Source of the DNA: Myxococcus sp. RHSTA-1-4 | Lineage (GTDB): Bacteria; Myxococcota; Myxococcia; Myxococcales; Myxococcaceae | Assembly: GCF_020037125.1 (NCBI RefSeq) | Contig: NZ_JAIQDG010000016.1 | Span: 62,001-126,000 of the forward strand | DNA length: 64,000 bases | Direction: 5' to 3' | Shown here: positions 51,509 through 59,971 of the stretch, piece by piece | Position numbering within the stretch: position 1 is the first letter of the stretch | Layout: each line of letters starts with the position of its first letter | Position numbers and translations under genes: made by a program | The notes under the pieces: generated by a model | Database searches by the model: none | What the model was told of the DNA's origin: nothing | The model's input: the letters and a program-made list of their open reading frames with translations, nothing else

Positions 51509-51859
51509 CGTCTCCACCCCCCTCTGCACCGAATGCGCACTTTCGTTCAGTCCGGTCAGAGGATGCCGTTGTGGCTGAAAATCTTCAAGTCGGAGAGAAC
51601 TACTTATTTGCCCGATGGAGCAGCGCGTTGCAACCGCCGCTCCGCAAGTAAGACGTGACAGTATGTGAATTCTTGGGATCGCCGGACCCTGGTACCGGGT
51701 CGATTGAGCCCCACGAACAGTCTGTCAGGTCCGAATCCTTCCCGCTGTGGCTGCACTCCGCGCCAGGAGACTGCATCTACGGTGCCGGTCTGACTTCAGT
51801 TCTCTCATGGCGATGAAACGCGCGGCCCCGGGGGCGGGTGAAACAGAGGTTTCGAGGGG
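51509..51859. other. Intergenic region upstream of epsZ
   Basis: 351 bases between the fdhD stop (51860) and epsZ. It contains an AT-richer stretch (51590-51700) with a possible promoter (listed separately) and no convincing gene. A frame on the plus strand from 51747 is a shadow of fdhD. Confidence 0.6.
51605..51633 (-). promoter_or_regulatory. epsZ: Possible epsZ promoter
   Basis: On the minus strand, TTGCAA (51628-51633) and CAAATA (51605-51610) are 17 bases apart, about 97 bases before the epsZ start. They match sigma-70 boxes only partly. The location in the AT-richer part of the gap supports it. Confidence 0.25.
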
Positions 51860-53257
51860 TTATCGGAGCGAGAGGCGCTCCGGATGCGTGTGGACGTTGA
51901 AGTGCCCGTTCCGGACGAACGTGGCCAGCGTCATTCCGGAACGCAGCGCCAGCTCCACCGCGAGGGAGCTGGCCGCGGAAACTCCCGCCACGACAGGGAT
52001 TCGGGCCATGGCCGCCTTCTGGACGATTTCGAAGCTGACGCGTCCGCTGACGCAGAGAAGCGCGGGCTGACGTGTCAGGGGGGCGCGGCTGACTCGCACT
52101 CCCCGTACGGTGCCTTCGAGGACGAGCGCGCCCACCACCTTGTCCACGGCGTTGTGGCGGCCCACGTCCTCGAAGGCGGCCAGGAGGTGGCCGTCGGAGT
52201 CGAGCGCGGCGGCGGCGTGTACTCCGCCGGTGCGGGCGAAGTTTCGCTGCACGTCTCGCAACCGTGCGGTGGCGCGGGTGATGACCTCGGGCCGGAGCTG
52301 GGGCCCGGGCGGCACGGGCGGGCACACGGCGAGCAGGTCCTCCACGCCGCGGCGGCCGCACACGCCACAGGCGGAGGTGGTGAGGGTGCCGCGGCGGGCG
52401 GCGCGCACCCGCTCCACGTCCAGCACGGCGCCGGGCGCGGGTGTCACCTCCAGCACGTTGCCCCAGCCCTCCTCGCCGGGGCGGCCGCAGTGCGCGAGCC
52501 CGCCCAGGTCGTCCACGCTCTGGAGGATGCCCTCCGAGAAGAGGAAGCCGGTGGCCAGCTCGCGGTCGTGTCCGGGGGTGCGCATGGTGACGGCCACCGG
52601 GTCGCCGCTGACGCGAATCTCCAGCGGCTCCTCCACCGCGAGGTCGTCCTCCTCGGCGGAAGCGAGCGCGGAGCCGTCCCAGCGTTGCACGGGACGCCGC
52701 ACCACCCCGCGCGCTTCGGTGGGTGGCGCGTGACTCCCGGCACCACGGCCGGACTTCCACCGGGTGAGGAGCAGGTCCGCGACGGCGCGGATGTCGCCGG
52801 CATCGAGCACACGCACGTTTTGCGGGAAAAGCCCCGAAGCCGGAGGGGAGCGCGCGAGAATTGCGATGACCTCGGGATGGGCCGGAGCGAGCGGTGGGCC
52901 GAGTCCTTCGTGCCACACCTCGAGCTTGGGCAGCGGTCCGTCCTTCCAGCCCTCCACGAGGACCAGGTCCACGGTGCCGGCGAGGCGGGCGAGCATCGGC
53001 GGCAGCGCGTCGGCGGGGGCCTCGCCGGTGGTGAGCTGCACGCCGGCGGGGGTGGCGAAGCCGGTGAGGACGGCGCCGGCCTCCTGGAAGCGGGCGGTGT
53101 CGCTGCCCGGGCGGTGCAGCGGGTGCGCGTCCGACGAGTGCTTCACCACCGCCACGCGCAGGCCGCGCGAGGCCAGCTCCGGGACGAGCTTCGTGAGCAG
53201 CGTCGTCTTCCCGGAGCCGGACCAGCCCACGATGCTGACGGCGGGCACGGCGCTCAT
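51860..53257 (-). CDS. MobB-FdhD fusion protein
   Basis: 465 residues. N-terminal MobB P-loop GTPase (residues 1-165, Walker A GWSGSGKT at 11-18) that supports attachment of guanine nucleotide to molybdopterin. C-terminal FdhD domain (about 190-465) with the sulphur-transfer motif SACGVCG and the downstream GRHNAVDKVVG and CVSGRVSFEIVQKA motifs; FdhD moves sulphur from a cysteine desulphurase to the Mo cofactor of formate dehydrogenase. In most bacteria these are separate. Its start overlaps moeA's stop by 4 bases. The continuous frame and 4-base coupling argue against an assembly join. Confidence 0.93.
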   Translation of the reverse strand: MSAVPAVSIVGWSGSGKTTLLTKLVPELASRGLRVAVVKHSSDAHPLHRPGSDTARFQEAGAVLTGFATPAGVQLTTGEAPADALPPMLARLAGTVDLVLVEGWKDGPLPKLEVWHEGLGPPLAPAHPEVIAILARSPPASGLFPQNVRVLDAGDIRAVADLLLTRWKSGRGAGSHAPPTEARGVVRRPVQRWDGSALASAEEDDLAVEEPLEIRVSGDPVAVTMRTPGHDRELATGFLFSEGILQSVDDLGGLAHCGRPGEEGWGNVLEVTPAPGAVLDVERVRAARRGTLTTSACGVCGRRGVEDLLAVCPPVPPGPQLRPEVITRATARLRDVQRNFARTGGVHAAAALDSDGHLLAAFEDVGRHNAVDKVVGALVLEGTVRGVRVSRAPLTRQPALLCVSGRVSFEIVQKAAMARIPVVAGVSAASSLAVELALRSGMTLATFVRNGHFNVHTHPERLSLR

Positions 53258-54516
53258 GCGGAGCCACCGGGGCCGGCGTCCACCGCGGCGTAGGTGGCCC
53301 CGTGGAACAGCTCCACGTCCACGAGGTCGCCCTCGGCGAAGTCGGCGCGGCCCGGAGGGAGCAGGGCCCAGCCCTCGCCGTGGACGTTCCGCAGAATCTG
53401 TCCGGCGCCCTGGATGCGAAGGCGCGCGACGGGCTCGCCGTCGCCGCGAGGCTCCAGCGTGGTGGTGATGAGGTAGGTGAGGCCGGCCTGCTTGTGGCGG
53501 GACGTGGAGAGGCGGGCGCGGACGCGGCGGCGCGTCTCGAGCACGCCCTGGCGCTTGAGGAGCATCGGGCGCGCGAGCTGGTCGAAGGCGACGGTGGCCG
53601 CGCCGGGGTTGCCGGGCAGCACGACGACGGCGGTGTCGCCGAGGCGGGCCACGGCCACGGGCTTGCCGGGCTTGAGGGCGACGCCGTCCACGACGAAGCG
53701 GGCCCCGAGCGCGGTGAGCACGCGCTTCACATGGTCCTTGTCCCCCACGGAGGCGCCGCCCGTGGTGATGAGGACGTCCACCTGGGGGGCGAGGCGGGAG
53801 AGGGTGTCGCGCAGCTCGGCCTCGTCGTCTCGCGCGCGGGCGAGGTGGCGCACGTCGGCGCCGGCCTCGCGGGCGAGCGCGGCCACGAGGACGAGGTTGC
53901 TCTCGTAGACCTGGTGGGGCAGGGCGGGCTGGCCGGGCGTGACGAGCTCGTCACCGGTGGCGAGCACCGCCACGCGCGGCGCGGGACGCACCCAGGCCGC
54001 CGTCTCCCCCTGGGAGGCGAGCACGCCGAGCACCGCGGCGCTCACGGGCTGACCGGGGGCGAGCAGCGGCGTGCCGGCGACGACCTCTTCTCCCGCGCGC
54101 ACGAAGTCGTTGCCGGGGGAGACGGTGATGAAGACGTCCACGTGCTGGCCGTCGTCGTGCGCGCGCGCGGCCTCCTGGCGGACGACGGCGTTGGCGCCGG
54201 AGGGGAGGGGCGCGCCGGTGAAGATGCGGGCGGCCTCGCCGGGCTGGAGGGTGCGCGAGGGGAGGGTGCCGGCGTAGACGGTGTCGACGATGCGCAGGCG
54301 CGCGGGGTGGTCGCGGTTGGCGCCCCGGGTCTCCTCGGCGCGCACGGCCCAGCCGTCCATCGCGGAGGTGTCGCAGCCGGGCAGCGAGCGCGAAGCGGTG
54401 ACGGCGGCCGCGAGGAAGCGGCCGTGGGCGGCGAGGAGGGACACGCGCTCGGGGGCCGCGGGGGTGATGGCGTCGAGCGCGGCCTGCCGGGCGGTGGAGA
54501 GGGGTGTGAGCGGCAT
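53254..54516 (-). CDS. moeA: MoeA, molybdopterin molybdenumtransferase
   Basis: 420 residues. Domain order matches MoeA: N-terminal SRSLPGCDTSAMDGWAVR, a beta domain with RIFTGAPLPSGANAVV, the MoCF-biosynthesis fold with VLATGDELV, TTGGASVGDKDHVK, VALKPGKPVAV and VVLPGNPGAATVAF, and a C-terminal beta barrel. It inserts molybdate into molybdopterin-AMP. Operon with the mobB-fdhD fusion (4-base overlap). mobA lies nearby on the opposite strand. Confidence 0.95.
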   Translation of the reverse strand: MPLTPLSTARQAALDAITPAAPERVSLLAAHGRFLAAAVTASRSLPGCDTSAMDGWAVRAEETRGANRDHPARLRIVDTVYAGTLPSRTLQPGEAARIFTGAPLPSGANAVVRQEAARAHDDGQHVDVFITVSPGNDFVRAGEEVVAGTPLLAPGQPVSAAVLGVLASQGETAAWVRPAPRVAVLATGDELVTPGQPALPHQVYESNLVLVAALAREAGADVRHLARARDDEAELRDTLSRLAPQVDVLITTGGASVGDKDHVKRVLTALGARFVVDGVALKPGKPVAVARLGDTAVVVLPGNPGAATVAFDQLARPMLLKRQGVLETRRRVRARLSTSRHKQAGLTYLITTTLEPRGDGEPVARLRIQGAGQILRNVHGEGWALLPPGRADFAEGDLVDVELFHGATYAAVDAGPGGSA

Positions 54517-54609
54517 CCGGGTGCGCGCAGCCTACGCGGTGGACCCTGGCGGTTGTCCACGGGGCGATGGCGGCCGTCCGCTTCCCTACTTCCCGGTCGG
54601 GGGGGAGCA

Positions 54610-54870
54610 TCAGGTGTTCCTGGGTCGGGTGGCGTGCTGGATGACCAGGGCGATGGCGCAGATGACCAGGACCACCGGCCCCAGGACGAGCCCCGCGATG
54701 CCGCCCATCACCGTGAAGAGCGCGCCCAGCGGACCGTGCGAGTCGCTGCCCCTGTCCACGATGAAGCCCACCAGCGGGGGAGCCAGGAAGGCGACCAGTG
54801 TCGCCACGATGCAGAAGCCGAGGCCTGACGGGCGGTTCCTCGGTTGGACGGGCTGGGGTGTATCGTTCAT
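54610..54870 (-). CDS. Small membrane protein
   Basis: 86 residues from ATG 54868-54870. Two hydrophobic segments (about 17-39 and 52-78) after a polar Pro/Gln-rich start. No family recognised. It lies between moeA (93 bases) and divergent mobA (188 bases). The moeA-side gap contains a weak inverted repeat, GTGGAC/GTCCAC (54539-54560). Confidence 0.7.
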   Translation of the reverse strand: MNDTPQPVQPRNRPSGLGFCIVATLVAFLAPPLVGFIVDRGSDSHGPLGALFTVMGGIAGLVLGPVVLVICAIALVIQHATRPRNT

Positions 54871-55058
54871 GGAGCCGGGATTCAGCAACGGACGTGCCCT
54901 TCGGGGGTGGCCCCCCACCACGGGGCCAAACGCCCGTCTCGCCGTTCCGCGAGGGGGGAGTCGTGCAGGGGAGGGCACGGACAGCGTGCACTCCGGTACA
55001 CAGTCACGCGGGCCCGGGGCTTCGTGCTCCGGGAGACGCGGGGAATGGAGCGCGAGCC

Positions 55059-55679
55059 ATGGACCCTGTGAGAGACGGCATGGAGTACCCGGACGTGACG
55101 CTGGCCATCCTCGCGGGAGGCCAGGGCCGGCGGTTGTCCGGTGTGCCCAAGGGGCTGCTGGAGGTGGAGGGGCGCACGGTGCTGGAGCGGTTGCTGTCGC
55201 TGGCGCCGCGCTTCGGGGACGTGCTGCTGGTGGCGAACGCGTCCGAGCCCTATTCGCGCTTCGGGCTGCGCACGGTGGCGGACGCGGTGCGGGAAAAGGG
55301 AGCGCCCGGGGGAGTCCACGCGGCGCTGGTGGCCGCGCGCACGCCGTGGGTGTTGGCGGTGGCGTGCGACATGCCCTTCGTCGAGCCGGAGGCGCTGCGT
55401 GTGTTGCTGGGGGCGCGGGGGGACGACGTGGACGCGGTGTGCTTCGAGGTGGCGGGGAAGCTGGAGCCGTTGCTGGCGGCGTACCGGGGGGCGCTCGGGC
55501 CCGCGTGGGGACAGTCGCTGGTGGAGGACCCGTCCCTGCGCCAGCTCCTGTCACGCTTCCGCGCGCGGCTGTTGCCCGAGAGCGCACTGCGCGCCGTGGA
55601 CCCGGCGCTGCGCTCCCTGGTGAACGTGAACACGCCGGAGGACCTCGCGCGGCACGGTGTCTCGCTGCCCGCGAGGTGA
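55059..55679 (+). CDS. mobA: MobA, molybdenum cofactor guanylyltransferase
   Basis: 206 residues. Start ATG 55059, GGAG eight bases upstream; an internal ATG at 55080 is possible. Nucleotidyltransferase motif LAGGQGRRLSGVPKGLLEV, then LLVANASEPY, GVHAALVAARTPWVLAVACDMPFV (metal-binding Asp in CDMPF), and NVNTPEDL near the C-terminus. It makes the bis-MGD cofactor from Mo-molybdopterin and GTP. Its stop is 7 bases from the stop of convergent amrS. Confidence 0.93.
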   Translation: MDPVRDGMEYPDVTLAILAGGQGRRLSGVPKGLLEVEGRTVLERLLSLAPRFGDVLLVANASEPYSRFGLRTVADAVREKGAPGGVHAALVAARTPWVLAVACDMPFVEPEALRVLLGARGDDVDAVCFEVAGKLEPLLAAYRGALGPAWGQSLVEDPSLRQLLSRFRARLLPESALRAVDPALRSLVNVNTPEDLARHGVSLPAR

Positions 55680-55686
55680 GCGCCGC

Positions 55687-56775
55687 TCAGGACCCCGCCG
55701 TGCCCAGCGCAATCCGCACCGGAATCCGACGTGCTCCGAACCCGCCCGGCTCCGCGTCGAACCGCCCGGCCACCTCCGCGCCACAGTCGGGACACCGTCC
55801 CTCCGGCGTCACGCGGTAGGACAGCAGCTCGTACCAGTCTCGGACGATGAGCGCCGTGCCGCACCCGCCGCACAGCGTGGTGCCGCCCTCGCTGTCGTGC
55901 ACGTTGCCCGTGTACACGTGGCGCAGCCCCGCGCGCCGGGCAATCTCCCGGGAGCGGCGCAGCGTCGCCGGTGGCGTGGGCGGCACGTCGCGCATCTTGA
56001 AGTCGGGGTGGAACGCGGTGAAGTGCAGCGGCACGTCCGGGCCCAGCCGGTCCATCATCCACTCCGACAGCCGCGTCACCTCCGCCTCCGAGTCGTTGTG
56101 CCCGGGGATGAGCAGCGTCGTCACCTCGAACCAGACGCGCGTCTCGTGCTTCAGGTACTCCAGCGTGTCCAGCACCGGTCGCAGGTGGGCGAAGGTGACG
56201 CGGTGGTAGAAGTCCTCGGAGAAGGCCTTCAGGTCCACGTTGGCCGCGTCCATCTTCGCGTAGAGCTCCCGGCGCGGCTGCGCGTGGATGTAGCCCGCCG
56301 TCACGGCCACCGTCTCCACGCCCACCGCGTGGCACGCATCCGCGACGTCCATGGCGTACTCGGCGAAGATGACCGGGTCGTTGTACGTGAAGGCCACGCT
56401 CCGGCAGCCCGTCCGCACCGCGTACCGGGCAATGGCCTCGGGCGAGGCCTCGTCCGCCAGCGTGTCCTGCTCTCGCGACTTGGAGATGTCCCAGTTCTGG
56501 CAGAAGCGGCAGCCCAGGTTGCAGCCAGCCGTGCCGAACGACAGCACGCTGCTGCCCGGGTGGAAGTGGTTCAGCGGCTTCTTCTCGATGGGGTCCACGC
56601 AGAAACCAGACGAGCGCCCATACGTGTCCAGCACCATGCCCTCGCCCACGCGCTGGCGCACGAAGCAGAAGCCGCGCTGTCCCTCGTTCAGCTTGCAGTC
56701 GCGAGGGCACAGGTCGCACTGCACACGCCCGTCCTCCAGCTTGTGCCACCAGCGAGCGGGAAACGCGGTGCTCAT
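55687..56775 (-). CDS. amrS: AmrS-type radical SAM enzyme (AmmeMemoRadiSam)
   Basis: 362 residues; ATG 56773-56775 with GGAGGA seven bases upstream. An N-terminal Cys cluster (Cys20, Cys23, Cys27, Cys37) precedes the SAM-binding CNLGCRFCQNW (Cys85, Cys89, Cys92), followed by the AmrS-type KMDAANVDLKAFSEDFYH, HFTAFHPDFKM and YTGNVHDSEG. The C-terminus has two CxxC pairs (CGGCG, CPDCG), a rubredoxin-like zinc site. In other genomes the system is a radical SAM, a Memo and an AMMECR1 protein; the Memo homologue lies at 58176-58979, AMMECR1 is absent here. Substrate unknown. Confidence 0.92.
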   Translation of the reverse strand: MSTAFPARWWHKLEDGRVQCDLCPRDCKLNEGQRGFCFVRQRVGEGMVLDTYGRSSGFCVDPIEKKPLNHFHPGSSVLSFGTAGCNLGCRFCQNWDISKSREQDTLADEASPEAIARYAVRTGCRSVAFTYNDPVIFAEYAMDVADACHAVGVETVAVTAGYIHAQPRRELYAKMDAANVDLKAFSEDFYHRVTFAHLRPVLDTLEYLKHETRVWFEVTTLLIPGHNDSEAEVTRLSEWMMDRLGPDVPLHFTAFHPDFKMRDVPPTPPATLRRSREIARRAGLRHVYTGNVHDSEGGTTLCGGCGTALIVRDWYELLSYRVTPEGRCPDCGAEVAGRFDAEPGGFGARRIPVRIALGTAGS

Positions 56776-57051
56776 GTCGATGTCCTCCTCCGGCCCGGCG
56801 CTGGCGGCAGTCTCCGCGCGCGAACAGGCTCCGAAAGGAGCAACGCTAACGGCGGGCGCCACGCTCCGCCGCGAGCCTCGGGCCACGCGCCACGCCCGCG
56901 CGCCCGCGTCGCAGGCGGGGAAACAGCCCGGCCGGCTCCCCGGACAGAGGACGTGCGAGCCCCTCCGTCCCAGCGGAGCTCCCGCCTCTCGAGGGTGCGT
57001 CACCTGGACGCATGGACCCGGGGGGCCGGAGGTGCGAAACCAGGGGCCGAG

Positions 57052-57369
57052 ATGCTGAAGACCCCCCTTGGACGTTTCCGAGCCGTGGCCCTGGCGGAGG
57101 GCCTGTCCTTCGTCGTGCTCCTCTTCATCGCGATGCCGCTGAAGTACGCCGCGGGCATGCCGCTGGCGGTGAGGTACGTGGGCTGGGCGCACGGGCTGCT
57201 CTTCGTGCTCTACCTCTTCGCCCTCATGGAGGCCGCCATCGCCTGCCGCTGGTCGCTGGTGCGCGCGGTGGGAGCCTTCGTCGCTTCGCTGGTTCCGTTC
57301 GGGACCTTCGTGCTCGACGCGCGGCTGCGGCGCGAGGCGCAGGCGGTGCCCGTCCAGCCCGCGCCCTGA
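57052..57369 (+). CDS. DUF3817-like small membrane protein
   Basis: 105 residues, three hydrophobic segments, with the family pattern LGRFRAVALAEGLSFVVLLF near the start, then AVRYVGWAHGLLFVLYL, VPFGTF and a polar C-terminus. ATG 57052, weak ribosome site. It lies between divergent amrS (276-base gap with no gene seen) and the DUF2378 gene, same strand. Proteins of this family are uncharacterised membrane proteins. Confidence 0.85.
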   Translation: MLKTPLGRFRAVALAEGLSFVVLLFIAMPLKYAAGMPLAVRYVGWAHGLLFVLYLFALMEAAIACRWSLVRAVGAFVASLVPFGTFVLDARLRREAQAVPVQPAP

Positions 57370-57547
57370 GATGTTGTTGGACGACGCGCGGAGTCACACA
57401 CTCGGAGCGCATGGCTCCACCGGACGTGTTGCATCGGGCTGACAGGAGCAGACCCGCTGCGCCTGGGGCGTGGGCCGGGCCTCCAGGATTTCGCGCGGGA
57501 GGGGAAGCCGTGCGAACATTCCGGGCGATATGCGTCAGGGGATGACC

Positions 57548-58162
57548 ATGGAACGCGGCAAGTGGGACACGCCGGAGGACGTGGAGCGAGAGCTGTCCTC
57601 GCGGCTGGCCCTCGTGGAGCCCTCGGAGGGGATTCGCGGCATGCACTTCGCCGCCGTCCTCGACACCGTCCGGTTCCTCGGTGGCGAGCAGGCCGTCTCG
57701 CGCATCATCGAGGGCGGGGACTTCCCGGCGGACATGGACCCCTCGGAGCTGTACCCCGTCCCGCCCTTCATGCGCCTGTTCTTCGCGGCCACCCGGCTGC
57801 TGGCGCCGCAGCTCGGCGGCTTCGAGGAGGCCATGCGGCAGCTCGGGGTGCAGGGCACGCTCGCCTTCCTCAACTCCATGTTCGGCGCCGAGGTGCGGCA
57901 GCAGGTGGGCGGAGAGCCGAAGCGGCTGGTGGAGATGCTCCCCGAGGCCTACCGCATGGCCATCAACTTCGGCGAGCTGCAGGTGGAGTGGACGGGCCTC
58001 CGCTCCGGCCGCATCCACATGCGGCGCATCTTCACGCCCGTCGCCTACAACGAGGGAATGCTCGAAGGCGCCTTGCAGGCCGTGGGCGCCCAGGACATCC
58101 AGGTGCGCGGCTGGCAGACCACGCTGCTCGACAGCGAGTACACCCTGGCCTGGGAAGACTGA
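57548..58162 (+). CDS. DUF2378 / TIGR02265 myxobacterial family protein
   Basis: 204 residues from ATG 57548 (AGGGG six bases upstream; 57542 and 57530 are alternatives). Matches the myxobacterial paralogous family: PSEGIRGMHFAAVLDTVR, YPVPPFMRLFFAATRLLAP, LGVQGTLAFLNSMFG, WTGLRSGRIHMRRIFTPV and a C-terminal GWQTTLLDSEYTLAWE. No known activity. It lies between amrS and amrB genes, convergent with amrB (13 bases between stops). Confidence 0.88.
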   Translation: MERGKWDTPEDVERELSSRLALVEPSEGIRGMHFAAVLDTVRFLGGEQAVSRIIEGGDFPADMDPSELYPVPPFMRLFFAATRLLAPQLGGFEEAMRQLGVQGTLAFLNSMFGAEVRQQVGGEPKRLVEMLPEAYRMAINFGELQVEWTGLRSGRIHMRRIFTPVAYNEGMLEGALQAVGAQDIQVRGWQTTLLDSEYTLAWED

Positions 58163-58175
58163 GGCTCGGGACGGC

Positions 58176-58979
58176 TCAGGAGCGGGCCCCGGTGGACAGA
58201 TAGAAGGCGAAGGCGCCGTAGCCCACCACCTCGGTACGCGCGCCCCCGGTGTCGCCCGAACTGCGCAGGTCCAGCAGCCGGGGCTGGAGGTCCCGCTTCC
58301 GGGCCGCCAGCAACAACCCGCAGATGGCCGCCGCGCCGCAGGCGCTCCCCGCGTCCAGCGAGCTGTCGAGCGCGAGCACCCGCTCCGCGGTATTCCGGTC
58401 CACGGCCCGGGCGTCCTCGTAGGGCAGGTAGTGCGACAGGTCCGAGGTGACGACCGGCAGCACGTCGGAGTCCCACAGCGCGTCGAGTACCTCCGCCACC
58501 TCCTCGGCGTGCGCGGTGCCCACCAGCAGGGGCAGCACGCTGAAGCGCCCCAGCACACGCTGCAGGAAGGGGAGCTGTACCTCCAGCGCGTACTCCGCCT
58601 TGTGGGCCCGGGTGGATGCCGTCACCTGCCGGAACGCCGACGCGCGCTGGCGCAGGTCCTCGTCCAGCGGCACCTCGCCCAGGGGCGTGCAGAGCACGTC
58701 CACGTCCGGCCAGACCAGCCCGCGCAGCGGGAGGAAGTGGCACGGCCCCATGAGCAGCACGCGGGACGTCCTGTCCGCTGGCCCCCGCAACGTGGCGTAG
58801 GCGCTGGCCGCTACCGGCCCTGAGTACGCATAGCCGGCATGTGGGACGATGAGCGCCGCGGACCTGTCATCGGCTGACACGGCGGCGTCATCGAGCCACC
58901 CGTCCACCTGGGCGGCCAGGTCGGAAGGACTGGCGGGATAGAAGGAGCCCGCCGCCGCGGGAGGGCGTACACGAGGCAT
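58176..58979 (-). CDS. amrB: AmrB, Memo-family protein (AmmeMemoRadiSam)
   Basis: 267 residues; ATG 58977-58979 with GGAGG three bases upstream (short), or possibly an earlier in-frame start. Memo fold (dioxygenase-like): ALIVPHAGYAYSGPVA, LLMGPCHFLPLRG, DVLCTPLGEVPLDEDL, TRAHKAEYALEVQLPFLQ, VTSDLSHYLPYEDA. The conserved His residues are present (the usual GPNH is GPCH here). Bacterial Memo proteins pair with AmrS radical SAM enzymes. Confidence 0.93.
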   Translation of the reverse strand: MPRVRPPAAAGSFYPASPSDLAAQVDGWLDDAAVSADDRSAALIVPHAGYAYSGPVAASAYATLRGPADRTSRVLLMGPCHFLPLRGLVWPDVDVLCTPLGEVPLDEDLRQRASAFRQVTASTRAHKAEYALEVQLPFLQRVLGRFSVLPLLVGTAHAEEVAEVLDALWDSDVLPVVTSDLSHYLPYEDARAVDRNTAERVLALDSSLDAGSACGAAAICGLLLAARKRDLQPRLLDLRSSGDTGGARTEVVGYGAFAFYLSTGARS

Positions 58980-59333
58980 GGTCCTCCAACCGGTGGTTCC
59001 GATGGGGTCCTTTGCCAAGGATGACATGCGGCGGCCCCGGCCTCCCAGCCGGGCCACTGCCGGGCGGGCGGGAATTGATGGGAATCACACCCATGACGGG
59101 CACGCCCGGGGCCGCGAGCGACGCCGAAGTGGCGGCGATTCACGGCCACCGCGGGCCGGCTGGCGCAGGCGGGCGGAGGTGGCCCGGGGGGCGGGAGCGC
59201 GCCCGTGTAATCCGTTGACGCGGTATTGCGCACAGGGGGGACGAAAAAAGGGTGTTTCGCCTTGTCCTTTGGCTAGAAGGGCCGCCGAGCGCCCGGGATG
59301 GTAGGCCGGGCTTACGCAACGGAGGGACGCTTC
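58980..59333. other. Intergenic region between amrB and the outer-membrane protein gene
   Basis: 354 bases, divergent: amrB on the minus strand, 59334 on the plus strand. A TTGACG at 59215-59220 resembles a -35 box, but no -10 box follows at 16-18 bases. No gene or strong hairpin seen. Confidence 0.5.
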
Positions 59334-59891
59334 ATGCAGGCAAACAAGTGGCAGTTCCTGGCCGCGGTGGCCGGGCTCATGGTGTCGCTGAACGCGGGTG
59401 CGCAGGAGACGGGCGGCGGTTTCGGCAGCCCCGGGCGGATTGTCATCAGCGCGGATGCTTCCGCGAGCCTGGGCTACGCCACGTACGGTAATTCCGACGC
59501 CGGCTTCTTCACCCTGGAGCCGAGCGCGGACTACTTCATCAAGCAGAACCTCTCTGTCGGTACCGCGCTTCGCATTCGCGCCCTCTTCGGCGACGCGGAC
59601 GCCACGGCCATCGGCCTGAACGTGCGCGGCGGCTACAACATCCCCATCGGTGACCGGGTGTCGGTGTGGCCGAAGCTCGGCCTGTCGCTGAACCTCGGGG
59701 ACGAGGAGCTGCTGCCCCTGGGCAACGTCCTGCCCACCGACTCCACGCTGGTGTTCGACGCGTACGCGCCCTTCCTCTTCCACCTCGGCTCCAACTTCTT
59801 CGTGGGCGGCGGGCCCCGCCTGGAGCTGGGCATCGGCGATGACGTCGGCGTCGTGTTCGGCGTCTTCACCACCGTCGGCGGCCACTTCTAA
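59334..59891 (+). CDS. Small outer-membrane beta-barrel protein
   Basis: 185 residues; ATG 59334 with GGAGG eight bases upstream. Signal peptide (LAAVAGLMVSLNAGAQ) then eight or so amphipathic strands ending in a C-terminal aromatic (GGHF), a typical OM insertion signature: GFFTLEPSADYFIKQNLSVG, VRGGYNIPIGDRVSVWPKLG, FLFHLGSNFFVGGGPRLELG. It resembles OmpW/PorT-like 8-strand barrels. It is convergent with the GH15 gene; the gap holds a short GC palindrome at 59911-59925. Confidence 0.85.
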   Translation: MQANKWQFLAAVAGLMVSLNAGAQETGGGFGSPGRIVISADASASLGYATYGNSDAGFFTLEPSADYFIKQNLSVGTALRIRALFGDADATAIGLNVRGGYNIPIGDRVSVWPKLGLSLNLGDEELLPLGNVLPTDSTLVFDAYAPFLFHLGSNFFVGGGPRLELGIGDDVGVVFGVFTTVGGHF

Positions 59892-59971
59892 GACGTGGAT
59901 GTGAAGTGAAGCCCGGGCCCCGGGCGTGACGGTGAGGTCTCCGTCGCGCGCCGGGGCCTGTCATTTCGTGC

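Noticed and set aside
59911..59925. GC palindrome between the OM protein and GH15 genes as a terminator
   Set aside because: Only 6 bp of stem with a 3-base loop; such palindromes are expected by chance in this composition.
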